Notes: a model not told the origin generated them from the sequence alone. Positions 45,487 to 53,818 are shown, counted from the stretch's first letter. The stretch is DNA of 64,000 bases from Candidatus Dependentiae bacterium (GCA_018266175.1 JAFEAY010000021.1:62001-126000), one strand, 5' to 3'. Program-made: numbers and translations.

Positions 45487-46812
45487 TTAAAAACAAAGCT
45501 GTTTATAAAAAGCCTCAAGCTTTTGAAATTTATTCGTTGCTAGAAAGGCTCTTTTTTTTAGGTTAAATGAGTCGCGACCAGTAACGAACGCAAATGCATT
45601 GTGCCCCATTTTTATACGAAGCGCAGAATTATCAATAAGAATTTCAAGCTTATCAACAACATCCTTGAGATCATTATTCTTAAATATAAAACCGGTAACA
45701 CCATCAACAATCGTATAATCAGCCCCAGTACCGCATGCTCCTAGTGATGGTTTTTTCATAAGCCCTGCTTCAAGATACACAATCCCTAAAGGTTCTAATG
45801 CGGAGGTTAAAACATGAATATCGGTATAATACAAAAACGCTTCTACTTCTTTGCAAAACCCTGCAAAACAAATAAATTGATCAATACCAAGATCTTTACT
45901 CAGCTGTGCACACGACGCTCTATCGGGGCCATCCCCCAGAAACACAACATATGCTTTTTTTCCGCATTCATTTATTAATACATGCAATGCTCGGATCAAA
46001 AGCTCTTGATTTTTTCGAGATGCATAATCACCAAGAGGATTTTTAAGCTTGCCATAAAAGTTTGCCACCATGCTGATAACAGGAGCATCATGCTCAGAAA
46101 CATCAAAATCATATTGTTTAAAAAAATCTTGTCGCGTAAGCTTTTTTGGCTTGAATTTTAAAAAACGCTCTTCATTAAAAAATGGATATATTTGAGTTAT
46201 TTTTTTTATGCCCAATTTAAGCTGATTGTTTGCTTGCCTAATAAGCGGCTCATTGCTTGGATTAACGGTAATAACACCATCTAATTTTTCAAATTTTGAA
46301 AAATCAATGGCATCAATGCCGTGATACATCAAGACTATTTTTAGTCGTAATCCTTGAGTTGCAGCACGAACAAGCTGAGCCATTGCAGGTGTATGACATT
46401 GAACAAGCTTAATTTTACGCGTACAACAAATAATACGAATTTGTTGTTTGATTGATTGTTCCCAATCATTTTTATTTTTTTGAAGAAAAACGTTTGTAGT
46501 GTAATGCGGTAAATAAAGCTCTTGAATATACTTTTGCAATGGTGAATCTTTATAGACAAGCATGTAAGCGTTATATGAAGCCTGATGCAAAAGTTTATGA
46601 ATTGCCAATGCACACATCTCAGCTCCACCCATCCAGTGGCTTGTAAAAATGGAAAGCACACTCATTTTTTTTTGCTTGTGCACAGAGCGCTGAGGAGGGC
46701 AGCAAGCACTGAGTAATTCTATGTGATTATGATCATGCGCATACATGATGGGCTGAATCAGTAGTAAAAAAAGAATATAAAAAAAAATTTTTTTGACGTG
46801 CTTAGTCATCAT
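45487..46812 (-). CDS. GT4-family glycosyltransferase with an N-terminal signal peptide
   Basis: A 441-residue GT-B glycosyltransferase of the GT4 type. Family marks are the early MGGAE motif, the HGID segment, FLGDGPDRASC, and the E-x7-E motif EPLGIVYLEAG near the C-terminus. Unusually, it starts with a signal peptide (KKIFFYILFLLLIQPIMYA), followed by a short linker with CCPPQ before the catalytic domain. Soluble GT4 enzymes use nucleotide sugars in the cytosol, so export suggests action in a host cell or, less likely, a membrane-anchored cytosolic enzyme with a signal anchor. GGAG precedes ATG-ATG; the second ATG may be the start. It is divergent from the kinase-like and sialidase genes. 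Confidence 0.83.
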   Translation of the reverse strand: MMTKHVKKIFFYILFLLLIQPIMYAHDHNHIELLSACCPPQRSVHKQKKMSVLSIFTSHWMGGAEMCALAIHKLLHQASYNAYMLVYKDSPLQKYIQELYLPHYTTNVFLQKNKNDWEQSIKQQIRIICCTRKIKLVQCHTPAMAQLVRAATQGLRLKIVLMYHGIDAIDFSKFEKLDGVITVNPSNEPLIRQANNQLKLGIKKITQIYPFFNEERFLKFKPKKLTRQDFFKQYDFDVSEHDAPVISMVANFYGKLKNPLGDYASRKNQELLIRALHVLINECGKKAYVVFLGDGPDRASCAQLSKDLGIDQFICFAGFCKEVEAFLYYTDIHVLTSALEPLGIVYLEAGLMKKPSLGACGTGADYTIVDGVTGFIFKNNDLKDVVDKLEILIDNSALRIKMGHNAFAFVTGRDSFNLKKRAFLATNKFQKLEAFYKQLCF

Positions 46813-46913
46813 TACTCCGGTTAAGATAAAAAAGATAATTGCGCTTCATCATCTTTAGTGCACACTAAATAAAAAGTAGCGTACAAAAAAATCATCAAGT
46901 AAACGAGTATCAT

Positions 46914-47993
46914 ATGAAGTCACTAAAAATAAAGAGCTTAGGCTTGATTCTTTGTTGTCTGATCACTCCTCTTTTGAGCTATCTTTCTGACCAAGAAGAA
47001 AAAAAATATCTTGAAAAATTTCGCATCCCTCAGGAACTTCAGCTAGGTATTGATCTTTTCCTCTCTGATTCAACAGCAAGAACTTTTTTTGTCGATCGAC
47101 CTCGACACCAATTTTTACCAAAACTTGGGGTTCGCAAGTTTACAGCAGGAGATCGACTTCGTTGGAGTCTTGGACAGAAAGAGCTTAAAAATAATTGGGA
47201 GTCTCAATATGTCCCCATTTATAGAGCTCTTTGCGCTGATGGTAAAATTACGCCACTGGCTCTTTTAAATAAAAATTCTTTTATTCTTGCATCTGATACC
47301 TATTGGCCGGGATATGTACTCAAAATGAGTAAAAGTGAGTGGATTGATTTTGAAGACAATCACGAAAGCAGACTGGTCCGTTATAAAAATATTAGTCGTG
47401 TTTTTTATAATGATAAGCTTCAAGAATTTATTAAACAAAACAATGCACAATTTCTCTATGCTGTGCAAAAATATCTCTACCATATACCAGGAATGCCTCG
47501 AGAACTTTCGGACCGTAACTATGCTGTTGTGGCAGAAAAAATAGAAAATTTACCAACATCACGCATGAGCAAAGAGAGCTTTGGAGCGATGCTTGACTAT
47601 CAAAAGCTTGAAATTAAACCTGAGTTCCAACCAATGATCAGAGAACTCGTTCAAGCAACTTTTTATACCGGCATTGCAGACTTACGCCCTCACAATATCT
47701 TTTTAATTGAAAAAGACGGAGCTCAAAAGATTCTTATTATCGATACCGAACGACACGGGTACTATGATACCGATGAAAACTTCTTCCACAAAAATGCTCA
47801 AGAAATTCACCAAAGCGCTTTACGCGGGCTCTTTAATTTTGCATGCTATACACTCTGTTTACCTGAACGATCCGCATACCAGGTGGTCAAACATCTACAG
47901 GGATTACTTCCACCACCCATTAAGAAAAAGAAAGTTAAAACACAAAAAGAGATTGTTGCTCAAAGAAAAAAGAATTCAAAAATCAAAAAATAG
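46914..47993 (+). CDS. Exported kinase-like protein
   Basis: A 359-residue protein with a signal peptide (SLGLILCCLITPLLSYL). The order of motifs recalls the protein-kinase fold: VLKMSK with a possible ATP-binding lysine (137), a hinge-like AEKIENLP (207-214), then GIADLRPHN (253-261) in place of the HRDxxxxN catalytic loop, and ILIIDTE (274-279) in place of DFG. Asp256, Asn261 and Asp277 would be the catalytic base and the metal ligands. The tail is lysine-rich. I know no closer family. If it is active, it would be a secreted kinase, as in effector proteins of intracellular pathogens. It is 15 bases before the sialidase gene. Confidence 0.6.
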   Translation: MKSLKIKSLGLILCCLITPLLSYLSDQEEKKYLEKFRIPQELQLGIDLFLSDSTARTFFVDRPRHQFLPKLGVRKFTAGDRLRWSLGQKELKNNWESQYVPIYRALCADGKITPLALLNKNSFILASDTYWPGYVLKMSKSEWIDFEDNHESRLVRYKNISRVFYNDKLQEFIKQNNAQFLYAVQKYLYHIPGMPRELSDRNYAVVAEKIENLPTSRMSKESFGAMLDYQKLEIKPEFQPMIRELVQATFYTGIADLRPHNIFLIEKDGAQKILIIDTERHGYYDTDENFFHKNAQEIHQSALRGLFNFACYTLCLPERSAYQVVKHLQGLLPPPIKKKKVKTQKEIVAQRKKNSKIKK

Positions 47994-48008
47994 CACGGAA
48001 AATCTGTC

Positions 48009-49079
48009 ATGAATAAAAGCTCTTATAAAAAAACAAATACCTTGTCTGTCTTATTATCCTTATTCTTACTTGTTACATGCGCGCACGCAACGCCGTCACT
48101 TCAGCTCTGCGACAACATGACACAAATGCACGCTCCCACGATTATTGAAGGCAATCCTGGCGAGCTCTTACTTACTTTTTATGCAGGAACAAAAGTTCTT
48201 AATCCTGACAACAAAGAAGTAACCGATTGCAATATCTGGATTTCTCGCTTGAGCCAAGACGAAAATAGCTGGAGCGCTCCAGTAGTTATTGCCTCAAGCC
48301 AAGAAATTAAAGCTGGAACTCCGGTCCCATGCCTTGACCCTGTGCTTTGTAAAACTTCTACCGGAAAAATTCACCTCTTTTACAAAGTTGGAACAAGCAC
48401 TGAAAATTGGACCGGATATGTTAAAAGCTCTGATGACAATGGAGCAACCTGGTCGACACCACGCTGCCTTGCTCCGTATGGCGCAACCGGACCGCATCGG
48501 TGCAAACCAGTTGAACTTGCGGATGGATCGCTTGTTTTTGCAGCAACTCGAGGAAGCTGGAATTTTCGTGCTAGTTGTACTGAACGAGCAAATGCTGATC
48601 TTACCCAATGGGAAGTAAGTGATCTTATTTGCAGAGAAAATTTGAATGAAATACTCCAACAACCAGCAATTTTCCGTACAGGAAATAATCTACGAATGCT
48701 TTTTCGCGTAAGAAATCTTGCAAACATCTATACGTCTGTCTTGAGTGATCATGGTCAAACATGGACACAACCATCACCAACGGTGCTTGCAGGTTGCGAT
48801 TCCAGCCTTGACGTCGTTACACTTATCAATGGAACAACATTATTGGCTTATAATGATATTGTAGGAAGTAAGCGGTACAGACTTGTTCTTATGAAACCTC
48901 AAGATGAGCTGGCTCAAGAATGGGAACAAATAAAAACTATTGCTGAGTCTGAAGATCAAAATACTGTATTTTGTTACCCATCGATTATCCAAGATTCCAA
49001 TAGACTTGTGCACCTGGTCTATGTAAAAGACTACCAAGAAATTTGTTATGAGACTTTTCACGAAGAAGAGTTAATCTAG
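48009..49079 (+). CDS. Exported sialidase-like (BNR repeat) protein
   Basis: A 356-residue protein with a signal peptide (residues 12-28, ending AHA). It is a six-bladed-propeller sialidase-type protein of the BNR_2 group. The Asp-box motifs SSDDNGATWS and SDHGQTWT are clear; the blocks MHAPTIIEGNPGELLLTFYAG, LFYKVG, KPVELADGSLVF, SLDVVTLINGTTLLAYND and YPSIIQDSNRLVHLVYV match the family. Family members act on glycan sugars; the exact activity is not fixed and the classical FRIP arginine motif is not visible. It may trim host glycans. It follows the exported kinase-like gene and lies near the exported glycosyltransferase. Confidence 0.85.
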   Translation: MNKSSYKKTNTLSVLLSLFLLVTCAHATPSLQLCDNMTQMHAPTIIEGNPGELLLTFYAGTKVLNPDNKEVTDCNIWISRLSQDENSWSAPVVIASSQEIKAGTPVPCLDPVLCKTSTGKIHLFYKVGTSTENWTGYVKSSDDNGATWSTPRCLAPYGATGPHRCKPVELADGSLVFAATRGSWNFRASCTERANADLTQWEVSDLICRENLNEILQQPAIFRTGNNLRMLFRVRNLANIYTSVLSDHGQTWTQPSPTVLAGCDSSLDVVTLINGTTLLAYNDIVGSKRYRLVLMKPQDELAQEWEQIKTIAESEDQNTVFCYPSIIQDSNRLVHLVYVKDYQEICYETFHEEELI

Positions 49080-49085
49080 TTTGGC

Positions 49086-49096
49086 GCGAACTCGAT
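49086..49096 (+). repeat. GCGAACTCGAT motif, left copy
   Basis: This 11-base motif is the same as in the terminal inverted repeats of the 300-base element at 24349. It lies 150 bases beyond the 3' end of the GIY-YIG gene at 49244. Confidence 0.65.
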
Positions 49097-49170
49097 TAAC
49101 TCAGAATAAGTTTCGCTGACAAAAAATCAACGAAACTTATTCTCTCAATTATACTCTCAGATCACTCAAT

Positions 49171-49233
49171 CCGCTCTTCCTGAGTGTTTTTGCGTAATGT
49201 AATGAAGCAAAAATGTATCGAAGGATATGAGCG
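49171..49233 (+). repeat. Mosaic palindromic repeat, copy A
   Basis: Outer arms CGCTCTTCCTGAGT and GTATCGAAGGATATGAGCG enclose a central hairpin with GTTTTTGC and GCAAAAAT ends. Copies B and C share the outer arms. Confidence 0.8.
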
Positions 49234-49243
49234 AATCCTTATT

Positions 49244-49531
49244 TTATTGAAATTTTTTCTTAGCAAGCCTTTTTATTTCGAACCATTGCCCTTTTATTAA
49301 AGCCTTTTTCTTTTCACGCGACCAACCTTTAATTTTTCGTTCGGCAGTAAAAGCTTCGTCTCGAGTTGGAAATGGTTGATGATAGACAAGAGCTACGGGC
49401 AACCGAGTAGCTGTATAGCCATCAATTTTTCCTGAGTTATGTTCGGATAGTCTTTTCTCAAGATCATCAGTATGACCAACATAAAAAGACCCATCACTAC
49501 ACTCAAGCATGTAAACAAAAAAATCTATCAT
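49244..49531 (-). CDS. Small GIY-YIG nuclease-domain protein, second copy
   Basis: A 95-residue GIY-YIG protein: FFVYMLECSDGSFYVGHTDDLEKRLSEHNSG opens it in the typical way (here given in two parts: FFVYML and FYVGHT), with the conserved Arg in EKRL and Glu in AERKIKGWSREKKKALI. It is a diverged paralogue of the gene at 24756. The ATG lies four bases from a GCGAACTCGAT motif, and there is no ribosome site. The gene is flanked by the motif on both sides (49086 and 49535) and by mosaic repeats A and B. Confidence 0.88.
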   Translation of the reverse strand: MIDFFVYMLECSDGSFYVGHTDDLEKRLSEHNSGKIDGYTATRLPVALVYHQPFPTRDEAFTAERKIKGWSREKKKALIKGQWFEIKRLAKKKFQ

Positions 49532-49534
49532 AAT

Positions 49535-49545
49535 GCGAACTCGAT
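49535..49545 (+). repeat. GCGAACTCGAT motif, right copy
   Basis: Direct repeat of the motif at 49086, extending to GCGAACTCGATAATT, the same as the tips of the 300-base element at 24349. Confidence 0.65.
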
Positions 49546-49576
49546 AATTCGATAAGTTTATATGTATTGATCAAAT

Positions 49577-49637
49577 CGCTCATCCTGAGTGTTTTTGCGC
49601 AACGTAGTGTAGCAAAAATGTATCGAAGGACATGAGC
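49577..49637 (+). repeat. Mosaic palindromic repeat, copy B
   Basis: Like copy A: CGCTCATCCTGAGT, a GTTTTTGC..GCAAAAAT hairpin, then GTATCGAAGGACATGAGC. With copy C, in inverse orientation 23 bases away, it can form a long hairpin. Confidence 0.8.
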
Positions 49638-49660
49638 AATTCTTCTTAGTTTATAAGGAT

Positions 49661-49723
49661 CCGCTCATATCCTTCGATACACCAGTCTTCGCTAAAGCTA
49701 TGACTGGTACTCAGGAAGAGCGG
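49661..49723 (-). repeat. Mosaic palindromic repeat, copy C
   Basis: Inverse of copies A and B in its outer arms, but with a different centre: ACCAGTC and GACTGGT (49681-49708) enclosing TTCGCTAAAGCT, the core of the hairpin at 25030. Confidence 0.8.
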
Positions 49724-49795
49724 GTTTGAAATTTAATTTTTGGTTGTTATAAAATAAAGTTTACCCTGCTTTACAATCGTAGCTTTTAAAAAACG

Positions 49796-50029
49796 CTAGC
49801 GAGTTTGATTATATTTTTTACCAAAATGCTTCTGACGATCTTCCTCATCCAAAATCTTTGCAGCTATACTGCGATCATCAAGTACATTTTTTTTATCAAA
49901 CGCAACACTGTCTTTTATCTTTTTTTGTACTTGCTGTAATGTACGTGGCTTAGATTTTGAGCAACCACTCAATAAAAAGACAGCTAACGTAAATACAACA
50001 AAAAAGGCACTGCTCCGACTTCTTAACAT
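49796..50029 (-). CDS. Small lipoprotein, short paralogue of the next gene
   Basis: A 77-residue lipoprotein: the signal peptide ends in the lipobox LSGC (Cys about 23). The mature part, PRTLQQVQKKIKDSV..DRSIAAKILDEEDRQKHFGKK, resembles the first 50 mature residues of the neighbouring lipoprotein (PRPLQSVLSKAKEQNDVRVSAALLTEQDCRYYF in short form), so it may be a truncated duplicate. I start it at ATG 50029 with GGAGAAG upstream. Function is unknown. Confidence 0.75.
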   Translation of the reverse strand: MLRSRSSAFFVVFTLAVFLLSGCSKSKPRTLQQVQKKIKDSVAFDKKNVLDDRSIAAKILDEEDRQKHFGKKYNQTR

Positions 50030-50121
50030 GAAACTTCTCCAAAATAAAAAGAAAATGCGTAAGACAGAATACGGCGCATCAGATCTCACGCACCTCATAA
50101 GTATCATTTCAAAATAATAAG

Positions 50122-50727
50122 TTAAATATGCAAAGCAAAGTTAAGCTTTTCTTTTGTTTTACGACAAGCTAACTCAACATTCAATTCGTGATGCATATCA
50201 TCTGCTCGAACAAACATAACTTTGTTAAACGTAGAATCGGGCGCAATGACAATGCGCGAATTGCTACTAATCACGCGCTTGGCAAAATCTCTATCCAGCT
50301 CTTTATTCACCTGACTTGATTTAACACCTTCAACAATTGCAGGAATCAAAAATATTCCCATGAAGATACCAGGAATTGCATACTGAGCGACACGCTTTGC
50401 GGTATTAAGCTGCAGAGCTTTTACCACAACATCACGATCTTTAACTTGAATATTTAATCGAGCTGCATCAAATACATATGAGCTTGTACTGTTATTTTGA
50501 ATGTACAGCTGAATAGGCTGATAACCTTTTTCAAGAACTCTTCGACTAAAGTAGTAACGACAATCTTGCTCGGTAAGCAATGCTGCACTAACTCTTACAT
50601 CATTCTGTTCTTTTGCTTTGCTCAGCACGCTTTGCAATGGACGAGGTGTATATTTAGCACAACCAATCAACAAAAAACAAAACGAGGCTAAGATCACAGT
50701 ACATACAGATTTTGCAACTCTCAACAT
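50122..50727 (-). CDS. Lipoprotein of unknown function with a second hydrophobic segment
   Basis: A 201-residue lipoprotein. The signal peptide ends in LIGC (Cys about 23). The N-terminal mature part is like the neighbour at 49796. A later domain has beta-strand character (QPIQLYIQNNSTSSYVF), then a hydrophobic segment (YAIPGIFMGIFLIPAIVEGV) and a second strand-rich part with a Cys near the end. The ATG 50727 is preferred (AGGG upstream) over an earlier start. No family is recognised. Confidence 0.75.
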   Translation of the reverse strand: MLRVAKSVCTVILASFCFLLIGCAKYTPRPLQSVLSKAKEQNDVRVSAALLTEQDCRYYFSRRVLEKGYQPIQLYIQNNSTSSYVFDAARLNIQVKDRDVVVKALQLNTAKRVAQYAIPGIFMGIFLIPAIVEGVKSSQVNKELDRDFAKRVISSNSRIVIAPDSTFNKVMFVRADDMHHELNVELACRKTKEKLNFALHI

Positions 50728-50830
50728 AAAGACCCTATAAAAAATACTCAAATTGAATAAAAATTAATTAAATAAAACTAATACATAATAAGATTAAATC
50801 AATTACCTACAATCTTATTTGAAAATCTAA

Positions 50831-50871
50831 AAATAGCAAAAAGATTGGTTTTATTAAGGCTTTTGCTATTT
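50831..50871. promoter_or_regulatory. Inverted repeats between divergent genes
   Basis: AAATAGCAAAA (50831-50841) pairs with TTTTGCTATTT (50861-50871). A second pair, ATAAGATT/AATCTTAT, lies just before it at about 50788-50819. They sit between the divergent lipoprotein and ATPase genes and may be operator or attenuator sites. Confidence 0.4.
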
Positions 50872-50938
50872 CTAAATCATCTTTTAGACTAGGGCTCTAT
50901 TATTAATAAAACTTGCTTTACACGAGGACTTAGTTTTC

Positions 50939-52009
50939 ATGAAAAAAATTTTTGTATTTATCTTCTTCTTGGGATTAATAGTCGCTAACTTGTACTCAAC
51001 ACCCAAAAAAGCGCCCCTTACTCCAGAAGAACAGCAAGAGCTTGCCAATAAGAAACGTAAGGTTATAAGATTAACAAACGAGGTAATATTCTTTAGCCCT
51101 ATAGGTCGCCTTTTTCAAGCAAAAGATGCGCTTATTGGTGGAGCTGTTAATCTTTTTTACAAAAGAAAACGCCCACTCAAAGCTTTAGATAATCAAGCTA
51201 CTCAGGGATCATCTCAAGCCCCCACATCAAATCAAGCTCAAAAATCTGGAATAACTTTTCAAGATATAGCAGGGATTGATGAAGTGATTAGCCAGGTACA
51301 AGAGGTCGTTTCATACGCAAAAGAAAAAGAAAAATACCAAGCCCTTGGAGCTCAACCTCCACGCGGAATTTTACTAGAAGGTCCACCTGGAACAGGAAAA
51401 ACACTCATTGCCAAAGCAATTGCTCAAGAAGCTGGATGTAGCTTTTTTTATGAATCAGCATCAGCTTTTATTGAAATGTATGTGGGCGTTGGAGCCAAGC
51501 GAATTCGAGAACTCTTTACCAAAGCATCAGCCAAACAACCTGCAATTATATTTATTGATGAAATTGATGCGATTGGCTCAAAAAGAACTGGTGGGACCAA
51601 TGAAGAACGGCTTCAAACCCTCAATCAGCTCTTATGCCTCATGGATGGATTTGACTCCGAGTCTTCAATTATCGTTCTTGCTGCAACCAATAATGCACAG
51701 GCGCTTGACCCTGCAATCAAGCGATCTGGCAGGTTTGATCGCATTATTAAAATACCGCTTCCTAACCAAAAAAGCCGGCAGGCAATTTTAGAACTTTACA
51801 TTAAAAAATTACCGTCAGTTCAAGTAGAAAAGTCCTTTATCGAAAAACTTTCAGTCCAAACGGCTGGCTTAAGTGGAGCTGATTTAAACAATCTAATCAA
51901 TCAGGCCACGTTTGCAGCAGTCAAAGAAAATGCTACAGTAGTCACCTCTGAGCATTTAACAAAAGGGCTTCAGACTATACTCAGTCAACGTCAAAATAGA
52001 ACTTCCTAA
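50939..52009 (+). CDS. FtsH-like AAA ATPase with signal sequence and no protease domain
   Basis: A 356-residue protein. Residues 1-20 are a signal peptide or anchor (MKKIFVFIFFLGLIVANLYS). After a linker with a Gln/Ser-rich part comes an FtsH-type AAA module: FQDIAGIDEVISQVQEVV, Walker A GPPGTGKT (148-155), the pore-loop region FIEMYVGVGAKRIRELF, Walker B IIFIDEIDA, the second region of homology with GRFDR, and the lid domain LSGADLNNLINQATFAA. The sequence stops before the zinc-protease (HEXGH) domain that FtsH needs. It may be a decoy, an unfoldase acting with another protease, or an exported effector. The HtrA-type protease gene follows after 48 bases. Confidence 0.87.
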   Translation: MKKIFVFIFFLGLIVANLYSTPKKAPLTPEEQQELANKKRKVIRLTNEVIFFSPIGRLFQAKDALIGGAVNLFYKRKRPLKALDNQATQGSSQAPTSNQAQKSGITFQDIAGIDEVISQVQEVVSYAKEKEKYQALGAQPPRGILLEGPPGTGKTLIAKAIAQEAGCSFFYESASAFIEMYVGVGAKRIRELFTKASAKQPAIIFIDEIDAIGSKRTGGTNEERLQTLNQLLCLMDGFDSESSIIVLAATNNAQALDPAIKRSGRFDRIIKIPLPNQKSRQAILELYIKKLPSVQVEKSFIEKLSVQTAGLSGADLNNLINQATFAAVKENATVVTSEHLTKGLQTILSQRQNRTS

Positions 52010-52057
52010 AAAATATTATTTTTATACGTCTAAAAAAGAGTTAAAGAAGGTTATTTA

Positions 52058-53683
52058 ATGAATGAATTTTGTTTGAACAATGTATACAGAGCTCTTGTTA
52101 TTATTGGATTAGCATTCGGTGCATGCGAGGCAAAAAGCGAAAAGCTCCTCAATAATGATCTGACCAAAAAGTTTGCACCTCAACAGACTGCTCTACATCA
52201 ACTCAAAAATGCTCATTCATGGGAAGAGATCTGCAAGCAGTCCAAAGATGCTGTTTTTCAGATCTATTCATACGTTAGTATTCCTAATTTTCGTGAACCA
52301 TTTAAATCTCCTGACCGTCAACTGAGTACGGGAAGCGGCTTTTGCATAAGTCCAGAAGGGCTTATTCTGACAAATTTTCATGTCATCAACTTGGCGTCAG
52401 TTATCATTATGTATCACCCAGCACTAGGCAGAGAGCAGTTTGAACTTTCTTACGTCAGTGGATGTCCTGAGCGCGATATTGCATTACTCAGACTGACTCC
52501 AGAATCATGTGAGCGATTAAAGAGCCATTTAAAAAAAGATACAATTCCCTATTTAGAATGTGGCGACTCGGACAAGCTTTGCGAAGCGCAAGAGATTATG
52601 ACGCTTGGATTTCCCCTAGGCCAAGAGAATTTAAAAAGCGCCCTTGGCATTGTCGCAGGACGAGAAAATACTTCTATTGGAGAATGCATTCAAACCACAA
52701 CTCCTGTGAATCCAGGTAATTCTGGTGGAGCTTTTCTTGATAAAGCAGGCAATGTTATTGGAATTTGTTCACTCAAAGGAGTCGATACCGAAGGTGTTGG
52801 ATACCTCATCCCTATCAACAGCGTCATGCTTATGATGGAAACTTTTTTTGAGCAACCAATTGTTCGCTGCCCCTACTGGGGTTTAGAAATACAACCAACA
52901 ACAGAACAAACTCTCCGCTACTTAGAATCTCCTTATAACAGAGGCGTTTATATCTCTAACGTTAAGGCAGGGTCTATTGGAGAACTCATTGGATTACAGA
53001 AGGGGGATCTTCTCCATCAAATTGATGGTTTGGATATCGATCGTCATGGCTACCTTGAGTCACCGTGGACAATGCGCAAAATTACGCTCGGTACCTATCT
53101 CAATCGATTGGCATTCAAGTCAACTGCCTGCTGTACCATTTTTCGGAATGGAGAAAATTTCACGTTTGAGTATCTTGTCACTCCTCGCCAACCAAATCCT
53201 ATTGATTATATCCATCCATGGATCGAAGAAATGCCTGAATATGAAATTATTGGAGGCTTAGTTGTCGGGCAATTTACCCTCAACTATCTTTATGTTGCCC
53301 GAGAAATGTTAAGAAAAATGGGGGGCTCTGAACTTAAAGCCTCATCAATGATTAAGTACAAAGAAAGCGACAAACAGCTTGAACCTCGTGTTTGCATCAC
53401 CAGCATACTACCTGACTCTCAGGCACATAAAACAGAGTCATTCAATTCTGCAGACCTGATCATCAGCACGGTTAATGAGATTCCGATCAAAACTATAACC
53501 GATTTCCGTGAAGCCGTTACTGCAAGCATAGGAAGGGAATATCTGGTTATTCAAACTGAAGGAGGCTCTCTGGTTGCCCTTTCAATAAAAAATATTATTG
53601 AACAGGAACCTATTCTAGCAGCACGCCACCACTATAAAATATCTAATCTAGTCAAAATTTTTGAAGAAAAAAGCGATTTTTAA
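52058..53683 (+). CDS. HtrA/Deg-type serine protease
   Basis: A 541-residue exported serine protease of the S1C group. The N-terminus is a signal peptide (residues 1-25). The catalytic triad is His108 in LTNFHV, Asp140 in ERDIALLRL, and Ser222 in NPGNSGGAF; a PDZ domain follows (GVYISNVKAGSIGELIGLQKGDLL, residues about 298-320) and a second, diverged PDZ-like part (VCITSILPDS...) is near the C-terminus. This order is closer to plant Deg9-type proteases than to DegP. It would degrade misfolded envelope proteins, or act outside. It is the partner neighbour of the protease-less AAA ATPase. Confidence 0.88.
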   Translation: MNEFCLNNVYRALVIIGLAFGACEAKSEKLLNNDLTKKFAPQQTALHQLKNAHSWEEICKQSKDAVFQIYSYVSIPNFREPFKSPDRQLSTGSGFCISPEGLILTNFHVINLASVIIMYHPALGREQFELSYVSGCPERDIALLRLTPESCERLKSHLKKDTIPYLECGDSDKLCEAQEIMTLGFPLGQENLKSALGIVAGRENTSIGECIQTTTPVNPGNSGGAFLDKAGNVIGICSLKGVDTEGVGYLIPINSVMLMMETFFEQPIVRCPYWGLEIQPTTEQTLRYLESPYNRGVYISNVKAGSIGELIGLQKGDLLHQIDGLDIDRHGYLESPWTMRKITLGTYLNRLAFKSTACCTIFRNGENFTFEYLVTPRQPNPIDYIHPWIEEMPEYEIIGGLVVGQFTLNYLYVAREMLRKMGGSELKASSMIKYKESDKQLEPRVCITSILPDSQAHKTESFNSADLIISTVNEIPIKTITDFREAVTASIGREYLVIQTEGGSLVALSIKNIIEQEPILAARHHYKISNLVKIFEEKSDF

Positions 53684-53818
53684 GCTAAAATAAGCTCTAT
53701 TTTACATAATTAAACCTGCCATGAAATGCCCTGGCAATATGATTAAAAACAAGTTAAACTGATTTATAGAACTGAACTTTTCTAACAGATAATATTTATT
53801 ACTCGAAGGGTACCCGTA

